From the NCBI GenBank assembly GCA_903642215.1, contig CAHJWG010000001.1, positions 992,001 to 1,056,000 on the forward strand: DNA of 64,000 nucleotides. Reading direction: 5' to 3'. Under the pieces are notes generated by a model. The model saw only the letters and a program-made list of their open reading frames with translations. It did no database searches and was not told the origin of the DNA. The DNA is from Sphingobacteriaceae bacterium (GTDB taxonomy: Bacteria > Bacteroidota > Bacteroidia > Sphingobacteriales > Sphingobacteriaceae). The position numbers were made by a program, and so were the translations under genes. The first letter of the stretch is position 1, and each line of letters opens with the position of its first letter. Of this stretch, positions 1-9,573 are shown piece after piece.

Positions 1-52
1 GCTACCATCAGGCAACGCGGGTTTTTCTATGCTAAAAGAAGCATCAGTTATT

Positions 53-3000
53 TTACACTTCCAAAGCTTCTAACTCCGGTTCTTCGATTTTTTCTTTTTT
101 GCCGAATAACCTGTTTTTCAAATTCACACGGATGATGTACATACACGGAACCAAGATTAACGTGATTACGGTTGCAAAACCTAAACCGAAGATCATGGTC
201 CAGGCCAACGGCCCCCAAAATGCAACGTTATCGCCGCCAAAGTGAATATGAGGTTCAAAATGGGTAAACAAGCCAACGAAGTCAATATTAAAACCTACAG
301 CCAAAGGTATTAAACCCATAATTGCGGCAGTTGCGGTTAGTAAAACCGGTGTCATCCGGGTGTGGCCGGCTTCTACAACGGCATCGTGCAAACTGGTGCC
401 CTGTTCTATCAGCATATCGGTAAATTCCACCAATAAAATCCCGTTCCGCACCACAACACCTGCTAATGCAATGATACCAACGCCCGTCATCACGATAGCC
501 ATCGTCATTCCGAAAATACTTACACCAAGCAATACGCCGATGATACTAAAGAAAATTTCGCTGATGATGATAAACGTTTTACCAATAGAATTAAACTGGA
601 TCATCAGAATGATTAAAATCAACCCGAAAGAAGTTGCCAAAGCACCGCCTAAAAAGGTAACGGCTTCTAATTGATCTTCCTGGCCGCCACCCTGGCGGAT
701 GATAATATCATCCGGTTTTTTGAAGTTATTGATTGCCCGTAAAATATTGGCATTAACATCATTTGCATTGTACGGTTTAATTACGCTGGAGCCTAAAGTT
801 AACACCCGGCGCTGTTGTTTACGTTTGATATTGCTGTAAGTATCGGTGTAACGGATATCGGTAAAAGCGGATAATGGCAATTGCCGTATTAAACCGCCAG
901 AACCCATATCACGGTAAGTAATTTTCATGTTCCTTAACTCGTCAATATTTCCGCGTTGGTTTTCCAATGCCCTAACTTTTATCTGATAGTCATCTTCTTT
1001 GGTATTCCTAAAATCACCGGCTTTGGCTCCGAACACAGCCGTACCCATTGCCTGGCTTATTTGTGAAGTGTTTATGCCCTCGCGGTTTGCCCTTTCCCGG
1101 TCGATATCAAATACAATTTCGGGTTTATCATTTTGCACGTCGGCAACCAAGTTTTCAATACCGGCTATATTTTGCTTAGCTAAATAGCTTTTTAAGCGAT
1201 TGCTGGTTTTAACCAATGAATCTAAATTATCACCGATTATTTCTATGCTGATATCTTTTTGTACCGGCGGACCGCTATTTTCCTGTGCTACGGAAATTTT
1301 TACACCCGGTATCCCTTGTACTGCATTACGGATTTCTGCTAAAACCTTTTTAGTATCCTTGCCGTTACGCTTACCAAATTCTACAAAAGCAACGGTTACT
1401 TTACCTTTATTTTCGTAATCGCCCTGGTCTTCATCTGTAGGATCTGTTACGCCTTTGGTAACGTTAGAGATGATGGACGAGATAATATCCTTATTTGGTT
1501 CAGCTACTTTGGCTACGCGCTGCTCTATTTTTTTCGTTATCTCATTTGTAGCAGCCTGATCTGTACCGATTGGCATCGTAATATAAACATAAGCAAAGTT
1601 TGGATCGCCCGAAGGGAAAAATTCCGGCGTTTTACCTCTGACAGCCGTTAATATGATAGCAAAAACAAACAGAACTAATGTACCTAACAACATAGTTACC
1701 GGCCGGCGTACCGCACGCTCCAGCCATTTGGCATACCATGCCTGGAAACGTGGCCAAACATTTTCCTGGAAACGATCAATCACGCTTAACAAAAAGAAGT
1801 GGTTGATCAGATACAGAATAATAATCACTACCATAAAATTACCGATACCAACATTGATCCAGTAACCAACAGCAGTGGCAATAGCCAGGTAAATAAGAGA
1901 ACGTTTGGTTGCTTTATCAAATTTAGGATGATTGTGTTCGCCTTTAAGGTGTGGTTTCATAAAATCAACCGCAAAAACAGGGTTCATAATATAAGCAACA
2001 ACGAGTGAAGCCAGCAACGTAATGATCAGCGTGATCGGCAGGAAAAACATAAAATGGCCGATCAAACTGTTCCAGAAAGCTAACGGAACAAATGGTGCCA
2101 GCGTAGTCATGGTACCAGAAAATACCGGTAAAAACACTTCGCCTGCTGCTGTTTTCGCTGCTTCTTTTATCGATACTTTTCCGTTATCAAAAATCCGGTG
2201 CGTATTTTCGATTACCACAATCGCATCATCAACTACAATTCCTAAAGCCAAAAGGAACGAAAACAACACGATCATGTTTAGTGTAAACCCAATCGCGGGC
2301 ATCACTAAAAAAGCAATAAAACAGGATAACGGAACGGATAACGCCACAAAAATAGCATTGGTGGTTCCCATAAAAAACATCAGGATCACGGTTACCAAGA
2401 TAAAACCAATGATAATGGTGTTGATTAAATCGTTAAGCGTGGTGCGGGTTTTATCGGATTGATCGCCGGTTACCGTGATATTCAAACCTTTTGGGAAAAC
2501 TGTTTTTTGCTTTAATTTAATCAGCTCATTAATTTTGTCTGACGCCTGAATCAGGTTTTCGCCGGCACGTTTACTTACGTTTAAGGTAATTACATTTTTA
2601 AATTTCGAGTTATCATTTGTTTTTAAACGCGCATAACTTTCCTGCTCTAAAAACGAATCTTTTATTTCGGCAATATCACGCAGGTAAACGGTTTGCCCTT
2701 TCGGGTTCCTAACGGCCATTGCGGCAACTTCATCTGCATTTTTAAAATCCTGTTTAATATCAATACTGCGCCGAACGCCATCTGTTTTAACAGTTCCGGC
2801 AGTTGTTAAAATATTTTCTGAACCGATTGCCTGGATAATATCATTAAAGCTGATTTGTGCAGAGGCCATTTTATTCAGGTCAACATTTACCTGGATTTCC
2901 GGCGTTAAGGCACCAACTTCGTCAACTTTAGATATTTCTTTGTAGCTTTCGATCTCATCTTTTAAAAGATCAGCGTATTCTTTCAGCCTTTTCAGGTTAT

Positions 3001-3469
3001 AATCTCCTGAAATATTAATATACAGAATCGGAAGATCGGCAACGTTAATATCGGAAATTACTGATTCTTTAAGGTTATCGTCATTTTGCGGTAAATCCTG
3101 TTTTGCTTTATCAACAGCATCTTTTACATCAATTTTAGCATCCTTAATTTTAACGTTTGCCTGAAACTCAGCCGTAATAATAGATACGTTTTGTACCGAA
3201 TTTGAAGTAACTTTTTTAAGCCCTTTTAAGGATTTTAGCTGCTTTTCAATTTGCCTGGTAACTAAGTTTTCAATGTTTTGGGGCGATTGGCCCGCAAATG
3301 TGGTGGTGATAAAAACTTTTGATTGTGCTATATCCGGAAAGTTTTCTTTCGGCAGATTATTATAGCTGATCAAACCCAATACCGAGATCAAAAATATGAG
3401 CACGTAAATGGCTGTTTTATTATCAATGGCCCAGCTTGAGGGCGCAAACTCTTTTCTTAGATCTTTCAT
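53..3469 (-). CDS. RND efflux transporter, inner-membrane permease (AcrB/MexB type)
   Basis: Proton-driven inner-membrane pump of a tripartite RND exporter. At 1138 aa it has the usual size for the family. It opens with an N-terminal membrane segment (about residues 13-36), followed by the typical periplasmic porter region, which contains the GQSPQNIENLVTRQIE stretch. A membrane block around residues 345-425 carries GIVVDDAIVVIEN, the acidic proton-relay motif of RND pumps. A second periplasmic and membrane half follows. It is the last gene of tetR-tolC-adaptor-permease, 21 nt after the adaptor. The substrate cannot be told from sequence: drug (HAE1-like) export fits the DD motif better than heavy-metal export. 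The ATG start is supported by the family-like N terminus. Confidence 0.95.
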   Translation of the reverse strand: MKDLRKEFAPSSWAIDNKTAIYVLIFLISVLGLISYNNLPKENFPDIAQSKVFITTTFAGQSPQNIENLVTRQIEKQLKSLKGLKKVTSNSVQNVSIITAEFQANVKIKDAKIDVKDAVDKAKQDLPQNDDNLKESVISDINVADLPILYINISGDYNLKRLKEYADLLKDEIESYKEISKVDEVGALTPEIQVNVDLNKMASAQISFNDIIQAIGSENILTTAGTVKTDGVRRSIDIKQDFKNADEVAAMAVRNPKGQTVYLRDIAEIKDSFLEQESYARLKTNDNSKFKNVITLNVSKRAGENLIQASDKINELIKLKQKTVFPKGLNITVTGDQSDKTRTTLNDLINTIIIGFILVTVILMFFMGTTNAIFVALSVPLSCFIAFLVMPAIGFTLNMIVLFSFLLALGIVVDDAIVVIENTHRIFDNGKVSIKEAAKTAAGEVFLPVFSGTMTTLAPFVPLAFWNSLIGHFMFFLPITLIITLLASLVVAYIMNPVFAVDFMKPHLKGEHNHPKFDKATKRSLIYLAIATAVGYWINVGIGNFMVVIIILYLINHFFLLSVIDRFQENVWPRFQAWYAKWLERAVRRPVTMLLGTLVLFVFAIILTAVRGKTPEFFPSGDPNFAYVYITMPIGTDQAATNEITKKIEQRVAKVAEPNKDIISSIISNVTKGVTDPTDEDQGDYENKGKVTVAFVEFGKRNGKDTKKVLAEIRNAVQGIPGVKISVAQENSGPPVQKDISIEIIGDNLDSLVKTSNRLKSYLAKQNIAGIENLVADVQNDKPEIVFDIDRERANREGINTSQISQAMGTAVFGAKAGDFRNTKEDDYQIKVRALENQRGNIDELRNMKITYRDMGSGGLIRQLPLSAFTDIRYTDTYSNIKRKQQRRVLTLGSSVIKPYNANDVNANILRAINNFKKPDDIIIRQGGGQEDQLEAVTFLGGALATSFGLILIILMIQFNSIGKTFIIISEIFFSIIGVLLGVSIFGMTMAIVMTGVGIIALAGVVVRNGILLVEFTDMLIEQGTSLHDAVVEAGHTRMTPVLLTATAAIMGLIPLAVGFNIDFVGLFTHFEPHIHFGGDNVAFWGPLAWTMIFGLGFATVITLILVPCMYIIRVNLKNRLFGKKEKIEEPELEALEV

Positions 3470-3490
3470 ATCAATGAGATCAATAGGTTA

Positions 3491-4591
3491 TTAACTTCCT
3501 TTTAAAACTTTTACTTTATCACCATCTTCCATGTCTTCCGCACCGGCAGTAATTAATTGATCACCTGATGCCAAACCTGATAAAATTTCTGACCGTCCGC
3601 CGTAAGTAGCTCCAACTTTAATATTCTTACGTTTAGCCGTACCGCTGTTGTTCACAAATACATAATCGCCATCTTCGGATTTCTGGATTGTTTTTACCGG
3701 GATAACAATTGCATTATGTTTAGAATAATCCGCAATTTTTAATATGGCTGTCATGTTAGGGCGAAGTGATTTACGCGCCGGTAATTTAATTTCGATGGCA
3801 AAACTACGTGAAGTAGGATCAATCGCTTTGGCTACAAAAGTTAACTTCGTGATTACAGAGTCGTTTGCATCCGGCACTAAAATTTTAACATTGTTACCTG
3901 TTCCTACACTGCCTGCGAACGATTCAGGAACGTCAGCCTTAACTTTTAGCACATCTGCATTTACGATACGGATACCTGTAATACCCGGCTGTGCAACCTG
4001 GCCAAGTTTTAAATCCATTTGATCGACCGTACCATTAATAGGAGAGGTAATGCGGAACATGCTTGCCTGCTCATGCAAAGCAGCAGCTTGTTTTTGGGCA
4101 CTTTGCAAATTGGTTTGTGCTTGCAGATATTGTACTTCGGTACCAATTTTTTGATCCCAAAGATTTTTTTGCCGCTGAAATAAAGTATTTAATAAACTTA
4201 CCTGCGATTGTGCCTGTGCGATGTTCTGCTTTAAAACACTGTTATCTAACTGCACAAGCACTTGCCCTTTTGATACATGCTGGCCAGCTCTTGCATTGAT
4301 GGCGATAATTGTTCCGGGAGATTGCGGATAAGCGGTAACATTGTCCTGCGCATCAATTTTTCCCTGAATCTGAACATAGTTTGTAAACGCACCCGGTTTA
4401 ATTTCCATCACGCTAACATCTGATGATTTGGTAGAATCAGTTCCGCCTGCTTCAGCCTGCAGTTTTGCAATTTTTGAGGTAGTTTCTGCCTGTTGCTTTT
4501 GTAAATCTGCCAGTTCGGCTTTTTTATCCTTTGGCTTATTAGAACATGCTGCTAAAAACAGTATGGCCGATAGATATAATAGTTTTTTCAT
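3491..4591 (-). CDS. RND efflux periplasmic adaptor (membrane fusion protein), lipoprotein
   Basis: Periplasmic adaptor linking the RND permease to the TolC-like channel. Residues 1-16 form a lipoprotein signal with lipobox LAAC, so Cys16 is probably lipidated. A short predicted coiled coil follows (residues about 22-48). Then comes a lipoyl-like half (AYPQSPGTIIAINARAGQHV), an alpha-helical hairpin rich in Q, L and A (about 110-175), the second lipoyl half, and a beta-barrel plus membrane-proximal domain. The length, 366 aa, is normal. It sits 28 nt after tolC and 21 nt before the permease, clearly one operon. Confidence 0.94.
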   Translation of the reverse strand: MKKLLYLSAILFLAACSNKPKDKKAELADLQKQQAETTSKIAKLQAEAGGTDSTKSSDVSVMEIKPGAFTNYVQIQGKIDAQDNVTAYPQSPGTIIAINARAGQHVSKGQVLVQLDNSVLKQNIAQAQSQVSLLNTLFQRQKNLWDQKIGTEVQYLQAQTNLQSAQKQAAALHEQASMFRITSPINGTVDQMDLKLGQVAQPGITGIRIVNADVLKVKADVPESFAGSVGTGNNVKILVPDANDSVITKLTFVAKAIDPTSRSFAIEIKLPARKSLRPNMTAILKIADYSKHNAIVIPVKTIQKSEDGDYVFVNNSGTAKRKNIKVGATYGGRSEILSGLASGDQLITAGAEDMEDGDKVKVLKGS

Positions 4592-4619
4592 TTTTTATCG
4601 ATATAGAATTTTGGTCTGG

Positions 4620-5963
4620 TTATTTAATTCTTCCGTAAGCTCTTTCCAAATCTACTTTACTTACCAAAGCATCGTAAAGTCCTTGTATATATTGGTTATC
4701 TGCATCTTCCAGCGCAGTTTGTGCCTGGGTAACTTCAATACTCGAACCTACTCCTTGCTGGTATTTAATTTTAGAAACCCGTAAAACTTCGCGGGCAAGT
4801 TCCTGGCTTTTCTTTTGATTATTTAAGGTTTGTAAACCGTTAATATAGGTAACATTAGCTTGACTTGCTTGCAGGTTTAAAGAATTTTTAAGATCAGTTA
4901 AATCATTTTGCGATTTTTGATAAGTAATTTTAGCTTGCTTTATTTGATTTGAGCGCTGAAATCCGGTAAATACAGGTAAATTTAAAGTTAAGCCAACATA
5001 GCTGGACGGAAAATAAGAATTAAATAACTGCCCGAAAGAATTATTTTGATAAGCAGAAGCAACACTTCCGTTTGCAGTTAAAGATGGATAGTATTGCGAA
5101 ATCCGGTTTTTAATATCCAAAGCATATAAATTCTTTTGTGTTTCCTGTAAACCATATTCGATGCGGTTACGGTAAAAAGTGGTATCTGTTGTGTAAGTAG
5201 CAATCGTTTCATCAAATTTAATATCTGCCAATTTATCTACCAAAGTTAAATTATACTCAATAGGCATTCCCATTTGAAATTTTAACAATTGGTAATTTAG
5301 TGCCAGTAAACGAACTGTGTTCTCACGGTCTGTAACCAAGTTATTATATTGAACTGTAATACGGTCAACATCTATTTTCTCCACAAAACCTTGCTTGTTT
5401 TGAGCTGTAGTTTGGTCAAGCTGTTGCTTTAACTGATTGATGTTGGCATCTAATAACCGAACCTGCTCATTGCTAACCAGCACCTGGTAATAAGCTTTCG
5501 TTACGTTTACATTAACATCAATTCTAGACCGGGTATAATTTCGGTTTGATAGTTCTTTATAAGTTTTAGCTGCTTTTAACCCAATTAAATAACTACCGCT
5601 AAATAAAATCTGGCTAGCATTTAAGGCCAGGTTTGAGTTATAGTTTACACCAAATTTAACAGGTATAAAAGTACCGGGCTGATTAAAAAATTCTCCCGGT
5701 AAAAGCGTAGTCGGTAATTTTAAATAATCGGTAAATGTTGCCTGTCCACTAATTTGTGGCAAACCGATGCCAATTGTTTCTTTCACCCTGTATTCAGCAC
5801 TTTTAATATCCAGGTTTGCATTTAATACGGTATTTTGATGCTCATAAGCATAATTTATACATTCAGCAATACTATAATTAAACGTTTGATTTTGCGGCAG
5901 TGATTGGGAAAACAAGTTAAATCCGGTGGTCAGGCAAATTAATATTGTTATTATTTTCTTCAT
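4620..5963 (-). CDS. TolC-family outer-membrane efflux protein
   Basis: Outer-membrane exit duct of the RND system. The protein is 447 aa with a signal peptide at residues 1-20. The rest is the duplicated long-helix architecture of TolC proteins: Asn-, Gln- and Leu-rich helices, with YPSLTANGSVASAYQNN and YVGLTLNLPVFTGFQR marking the second beta region. It is the second gene of the operon, 75 nt after tetR. It is confidently an OEP-family protein; which molecules pass through depends on the permease. Confidence 0.94.
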   Translation of the reverse strand: MKKIITILICLTTGFNLFSQSLPQNQTFNYSIAECINYAYEHQNTVLNANLDIKSAEYRVKETIGIGLPQISGQATFTDYLKLPTTLLPGEFFNQPGTFIPVKFGVNYNSNLALNASQILFSGSYLIGLKAAKTYKELSNRNYTRSRIDVNVNVTKAYYQVLVSNEQVRLLDANINQLKQQLDQTTAQNKQGFVEKIDVDRITVQYNNLVTDRENTVRLLALNYQLLKFQMGMPIEYNLTLVDKLADIKFDETIATYTTDTTFYRNRIEYGLQETQKNLYALDIKNRISQYYPSLTANGSVASAYQNNSFGQLFNSYFPSSYVGLTLNLPVFTGFQRSNQIKQAKITYQKSQNDLTDLKNSLNLQASQANVTYINGLQTLNNQKKSQELAREVLRVSKIKYQQGVGSSIEVTQAQTALEDADNQYIQGLYDALVSKVDLERAYGRIK

Positions 5964-6038
5964 TTAAATTGATTAGGTTAAGGTAGATTTTAAGATTTGG
6001 TTATAGGTACTGCAAATAATTTTAGTTGTATAGTTTTT

Positions 6039-6656
6039 TTAATCGTTAACCTCATTTTTATATTGATCAAGGAGTTCATGCCCTTTAAGCGTGCAAACAC
6101 CATAATTAAAATGCTTAAGTAATTGGTATTGTACTTTCCAGGTACTAAATGCTGAGATCGGAAAGATAATAGTGCTAAAACCCATTTCTACCTGGTGAAC
6201 CCGCATTTTGGCTAAAATTTTAACGTCTATTTCCGGCCGGATAAAACCTTGTTCGATACCTTTATCTAACAGTTCCTCCAAAGTTTTTATCAAAACATCC
6301 GATTTAAACTTCTGAAATTCACTCCAGGCATCCGGATGATATTTTTGCATATCATGTATCACAATCGGATTAATCCTCGAAAAAATTTCTTCAGAGCATT
6401 TCATCATATTGATCATCTCTTCAATCACATTGGTAGAACTTTCAATGATTGTTTTTATTTGGCATTCATCCTCAACAAGCTTTTTCTTGACTAATGCACT
6501 TACCAGCTCATTTTTATCATTAAAAAATTGGTAGATAGTTTTTTTCGACATGCCTAAATGTTTGGCAATATCGTCCATTGTTATGCTTTTAATGCCGGCC
6601 TGCAAAAACAATTCCTCGCCACCCTTAATTATTCGTTCCGTTTGATCAACCAACAT
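6039..6656 (-). CDS. TetR/AcrR-family transcriptional regulator of the efflux operon
   Basis: DNA-binding repressor, 205 aa. The N-terminal helix-turn-helix is intact: ITMDDIAKHLGMSKKTIYQF at about residues 24-43, followed by the NDKNELV segment typical of TetR proteins. The C-terminal ligand-binding domain has no recognisable specificity. It is the first gene of the operon, transcribed with the genes it presumably controls. A near-palindrome lies 17 nt upstream of its ATG, as expected for an autorepressor. Nothing suggests truncation. Confidence 0.92.
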   Translation of the reverse strand: MLVDQTERIIKGGEELFLQAGIKSITMDDIAKHLGMSKKTIYQFFNDKNELVSALVKKKLVEDECQIKTIIESSTNVIEEMINMMKCSEEIFSRINPIVIHDMQKYHPDAWSEFQKFKSDVLIKTLEELLDKGIEQGFIRPEIDVKILAKMRVHQVEMGFSTIIFPISAFSTWKVQYQLLKHFNYGVCTLKGHELLDQYKNEVND

Positions 6657-6672
6657 GATGCAGTAAAACTAA

Positions 6673-6700
6673 GGAAACATTTTTAGGTTTTAAAGTTTCC
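6673..6700. promoter_or_regulatory. Candidate TetR operator palindrome
   Basis: GGAAAC at 6673-6678 and GTTTCC at 6695-6700 form an inverted repeat. It extends inward with one mismatch or gap (ATTT against AAA). It sits just upstream of the tetR start at 6656. The position and the 28-bp span fit a TetR dimer site. This is inferred, with no direct evidence of binding. Confidence 0.5.
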
Positions 6701-6900
6701 AATTAAAAATAAAAGTAGATTATGACTTTTAAAATATAATTGCCTTTTGGACGGATTAATTTAATATTTGTTACAGCAATTTAACTTTTGAGTTAAAGTA
6801 GTTTTTATGGCATTTACTGTAAAGTGGAATTTGGATTGATTCATAGTTTTAGAAAACTATAACGTGAAGTATGGCTGGGCAGCAAACTTTACAAAAAATA

Positions 6901-6946
6901 GTGCTAAAAGAAGTAAGAATTATTTTACCCATGCTTCTTTTAGCAC
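6901..6946. terminator. Inverted pair of the dispersed word; hairpin after the ABC1 gene
   Basis: GTGCTAAAAGAAGTA (6901-6915) pairs with TGCTTCTTTTAGCAC (6932-6946): 14 of 15 positions match, plus one possible G-U, around a 16-nt loop. It lies 8 nt beyond the stop codon of the ABC1 kinase gene and upstream of tetR. The arms are two copies of the dispersed TAAAAGAAGYA word in inverted orientation. It probably works as a transcription terminator, though the T-tract is short. Confidence 0.55.
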
Positions 6947-6953
6947 CTAAAAA

Positions 6954-8276
6954 TTAGTATTCAAGCAAAACGTGCGGACGGTAAGTATCCGTTTTAACTT
7001 CTGCTTTTAACTCGTGTAAAATATTGTACAAACCGAAATTGGTGCGGTTTACATAGATGAAATGCTTAACACCGCGCGCCTGCTTAAATTCCGGCATTTT
7101 AGCAATTTTTTCTCCGAAAGCATATAAGCGGTCAAAAAATTCTGTCTGACTAAAATCGAAACTATCCGTCATATAAGGTTTGGCAAACAAGCTGATCATC
7201 TCTTTATAAGCCTGATAATAAAACTCAATTTGCTGCGGATTATCTTTTGGCAAAATCATTTCCAGCTGCCGGAAAGCTTTAATTGTTTCTTCTTTATTTT
7301 GAAGCAAATCTGTAGAAGTTGTCGAGAAAAACGGATAATAAAAATCATCCGGCATTTCCTTAATACAGCCAAAATCAATTACACCCAGTTTCCCTTCCGG
7401 CGTAATCATAAAATTTCCCGGGTGAGGATCGGCATGTACGGCGCGTAATTCATGCTGCTGGAAATTGTAGAAATCCCACAAAGCCTGGCCAATCAAATTC
7501 CGTTCTTCCTGGCTTGGGTTGCTTTGCAGATATTCCTTTAAATGCTTGCCTTCCAACCAGCTCATCGTAATGATGCGTTTTTTAGAAAGCTCCGGATAAT
7601 AAGTTGGGAATACTACATTTTTCAAATCCTTGCAAGCCTGCGTAAATTCAATGGAACGGCGCACTTCCAGCTCATAATCTGTTTCTTCCAGCAAACGTTC
7701 TTCTACTTCACGCATGTAAATATCCAATTCCTTCTCGCTCATGCCCAAAAGCCGGAAAGCAAAAGGTTTTACCAGTTTTAAATCCGAAGAAATAGAATCG
7801 CCAACACCCGGATACTGAATTTTTACAGCCAGTTTTTCACCGTTTAATTCTGCTTCATGTACTTGTCCGATAGAAGCCGCGTTGGTAGATTTCAGATTAA
7901 ACTTATCATAAATCTGTTCCGGCGATTTTCCGAAATACTTTTTAAAAGTCTGCACAATCAGCGGACCGGAAAGCGGCGGCGCATTATACTGCGACTGTGA
8001 AAACTTATCTACATAAGCTGTCGGTAAAATATTCTTGTCCATACTCAGCATCTGCGCAACTTTTAGCGCGCTACCTTTCAATTCACTTAAAGATTCGTAA
8101 ATATCGGCCGCATTATCCTCGTTCAACTCATCCTTGTTCATATCCGGGTTGAATAGTTTTTTAGAATAATGCTTCACATAGTTGCCGCCAATCTTAAAAC
8201 CCGTTTTTACAAACTTGGCAGATCGCTGCACTTTGGATGTTGGTATGCTGTTTTGTTCTTTTCCTTGTTCGCTCAT
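6954..8276 (-). CDS. ABC1/AarF/UbiB-family atypical kinase-like protein
   Basis: Protein-kinase-like fold protein of the ABC1 family, 440 aa. Visible motifs: ALKVAQMLSMD (about residues 51-61), the KxGQ-type N-terminal motif with Ala for Gly; NAASIGQVHEAEL, the Ala-rich nucleotide loop; KLAVKIQYPG with the catalytic-type Lys; HADPHPGNFM; and GVIDFGC, equivalent to DFG. In other bacteria UbiB supports ubiquinone synthesis. Bacteroidota use menaquinone, so the role here is open. It follows a TetR-like gene and a small ORF on the same strand, within a photolyase-rich neighbourhood. The ATG overlaps the end of one copy of the dispersed word. Confidence 0.9.
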   Translation of the reverse strand: MSEQGKEQNSIPTSKVQRSAKFVKTGFKIGGNYVKHYSKKLFNPDMNKDELNEDNAADIYESLSELKGSALKVAQMLSMDKNILPTAYVDKFSQSQYNAPPLSGPLIVQTFKKYFGKSPEQIYDKFNLKSTNAASIGQVHEAELNGEKLAVKIQYPGVGDSISSDLKLVKPFAFRLLGMSEKELDIYMREVEERLLEETDYELEVRRSIEFTQACKDLKNVVFPTYYPELSKKRIITMSWLEGKHLKEYLQSNPSQEERNLIGQALWDFYNFQQHELRAVHADPHPGNFMITPEGKLGVIDFGCIKEMPDDFYYPFFSTTSTDLLQNKEETIKAFRQLEMILPKDNPQQIEFYYQAYKEMISLFAKPYMTDSFDFSQTEFFDRLYAFGEKIAKMPEFKQARGVKHFIYVNRTNFGLYNILHELKAEVKTDTYRPHVLLEY

Positions 8277-8399
8277 GCTTCTTTTATCGGTATAAAATTC
8301 TATTTTAGAGCGAGGAGGAGAGGAGCAAAGGGCGACAAATCAATTACCCTAACAAATGCCTCGCTATATATTTTTCCTTGTTTTTTGATCTTTTCTCTC

Positions 8400-8512
8400 A
8401 ATCTTCGCTCTTTCTCTTTTGGGCGTGCCCCTACGGGTCGGGCTATTCGTTGCAAGTCCTCGCTATGCTCCGGGCTTTCCACTGCTATCCCTCACGTACC
8501 TGCACTTACGCT
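8400..8512. repeat. GC-rich intergenic repeat-like segment
   Basis: This non-coding gap between the ABC1 gene and the small ORF contains GGGCGTGCCCCTACGGGTCG (from 8423), followed by GGGCTATTCGTTGCAAGTCC and CTCCGGGCTTTCCACT. Composition is much richer in G and C than the flanks, and several short self-complementary G/C blocks are present. From memory it resembles small dispersed intergenic repeats seen in Bacteroidota genomes; that is recollection, not a search. A 60-aa reading frame crosses it but looks spurious. Confidence 0.5.
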
Positions 8513-8523
8513 ATATCAATTAA

Positions 8524-8709
8524 TTATTGAGGCTGTTCAGTTTGCTGCGCTTTGGCTTTGCTCCAAACTTCTTTTGGAAGAAAACCTTCATCATTGTTGT
8601 AATATTCTATTACCTGTTCAGGGTTTAAGTCTTGTATTTCTAAACCTATCTGATCTCGGATTTTTTGCAATTGTGTAACCATGGAATCGTTGCTAATTTC
8701 TTCTTCCAT
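8524..8709 (-). CDS. Small acidic hypothetical protein
   Basis: 61 codons starting MEEEISNDSMVTQLQK and ending KAKAQQTEQPQ. It looks helical at the start, then has a VIEYYNNDEGFLPKEVW segment. I do not recognise the family. It lies between the TetR-like gene (67 nt upstream) and the ABC1 gene on the same strand, which supports a real gene, and amino-acid use looks protein-like. There is no signal peptide or membrane segment. The distance to the ABC1 gene (247 nt, with a repeat) weakens the operon argument. Confidence 0.5.
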   Translation of the reverse strand: MEEEISNDSMVTQLQKIRDQIGLEIQDLNPEQVIEYYNNDEGFLPKEVWSKAKAQQTEQPQ

Positions 8710-8776
8710 TATATAATATAGTTTTGTTAAATTTCGCTATCCATTCCGCTCTCCGCTCCAAAATTCCCGCTCCAAA

Positions 8777-9430
8777 CTAAAACTTCATTTTCTCCTTAAA
8801 ACCGCCGTTTTTGACCAGGAATTTGCCGTAATCCAGCAAATTATCAACCGGCGAACGTTGGAATAAATCGAAAGTAACGTTTACACCTTTTTCAATCGCT
8901 TCGTCTGTTTTTTCGAAACCTTTGGATTCATCATTTACCCAAAAATTCAGGATAAATCCAAACTGAATCCACAACGCGTCTTTGTAACGGTTAGCTAAAA
9001 ATTTACGGTCGGCCAGTTCGCCGGTTTCAATGCCATCCTGTAAAATCTGTGCGCTAAAATTTTCAAATTCTTCCTTCAAACCGGCATAAATTTTTGGCGT
9101 ACCCATGCCTTTTGCAGCACGTTTACTACTATAAACCGCGAAGCTTCTTTTACCCTTTAATAATTCGAAAAAGCTGTAAAAAAACGATAAGCCTTTTTCG
9201 CGGGCAGAATATTGTGGCCAAACTTCCTGGGTTTTAATTTCGGCGATGGTTTTTAAAGTTAAATCGGTCCAGATGCTTTGCTCTACACCTTCAAAAGAAC
9301 CGAAATGCTGGTAAAATTCCTCTTCGGAAAACTCGTGTTTTTTGGCGAAAATGTAAACAGATTTTGGCTGCTCGCCTTCGGTCAGCACATAATCAATATA
9401 ATCGTTCTGGATTTTTTCTGTTGAAGCCAT
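8777..9430 (-). CDS. TetR-like regulator (C-terminal domain type)
   Basis: 217-aa helical protein. The first about 55 residues (IQNDYIDYVL, then FAKKHEFSEEEFYQHFGSFE) look like a divergent TetR HTH: the segment ending YQHFGS matches the last recognition helix. The rest is an all-helical C-terminal domain. It is upstream of the small ORF and the ABC1 gene on the same strand, a pairing I recall from other Bacteroidota. It may sense a ligand linked to the ABC1 protein, or act as a structural TetR-fold protein with weak DNA binding. Confidence 0.7.
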   Translation of the reverse strand: MASTEKIQNDYIDYVLTEGEQPKSVYIFAKKHEFSEEEFYQHFGSFEGVEQSIWTDLTLKTIAEIKTQEVWPQYSAREKGLSFFYSFFELLKGKRSFAVYSSKRAAKGMGTPKIYAGLKEEFENFSAQILQDGIETGELADRKFLANRYKDALWIQFGFILNFWVNDESKGFEKTDEAIEKGVNVTFDLFQRSPVDNLLDYGKFLVKNGGFKEKMKF

Positions 9431-9573
9431 GATTTTTATCAGATAAAATATTTATTATTTCCAGCATTAAATTACGGAATACTTTACAAAAACTGTATTC
9501 ATTGTAAAGGTTTGATGCTGTGCTGACAATTACTTCCATCAATAAAAAGAGTTGATAAAAGAAGTATCAGTAC

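Noticed and set aside
2022-2462. Plus-strand reading frame opposite the RND permease, and similar frames opposite other long genes
   Set aside because: These are mirror frames of strongly coding sequence with no motifs.
8300-8482. A 60-aa minus-strand reading frame across the GC-rich gap
   Set aside because: Composition is that of a repeat, with charged low-complexity residues; no family resemblance and the operon partners are explained without it.
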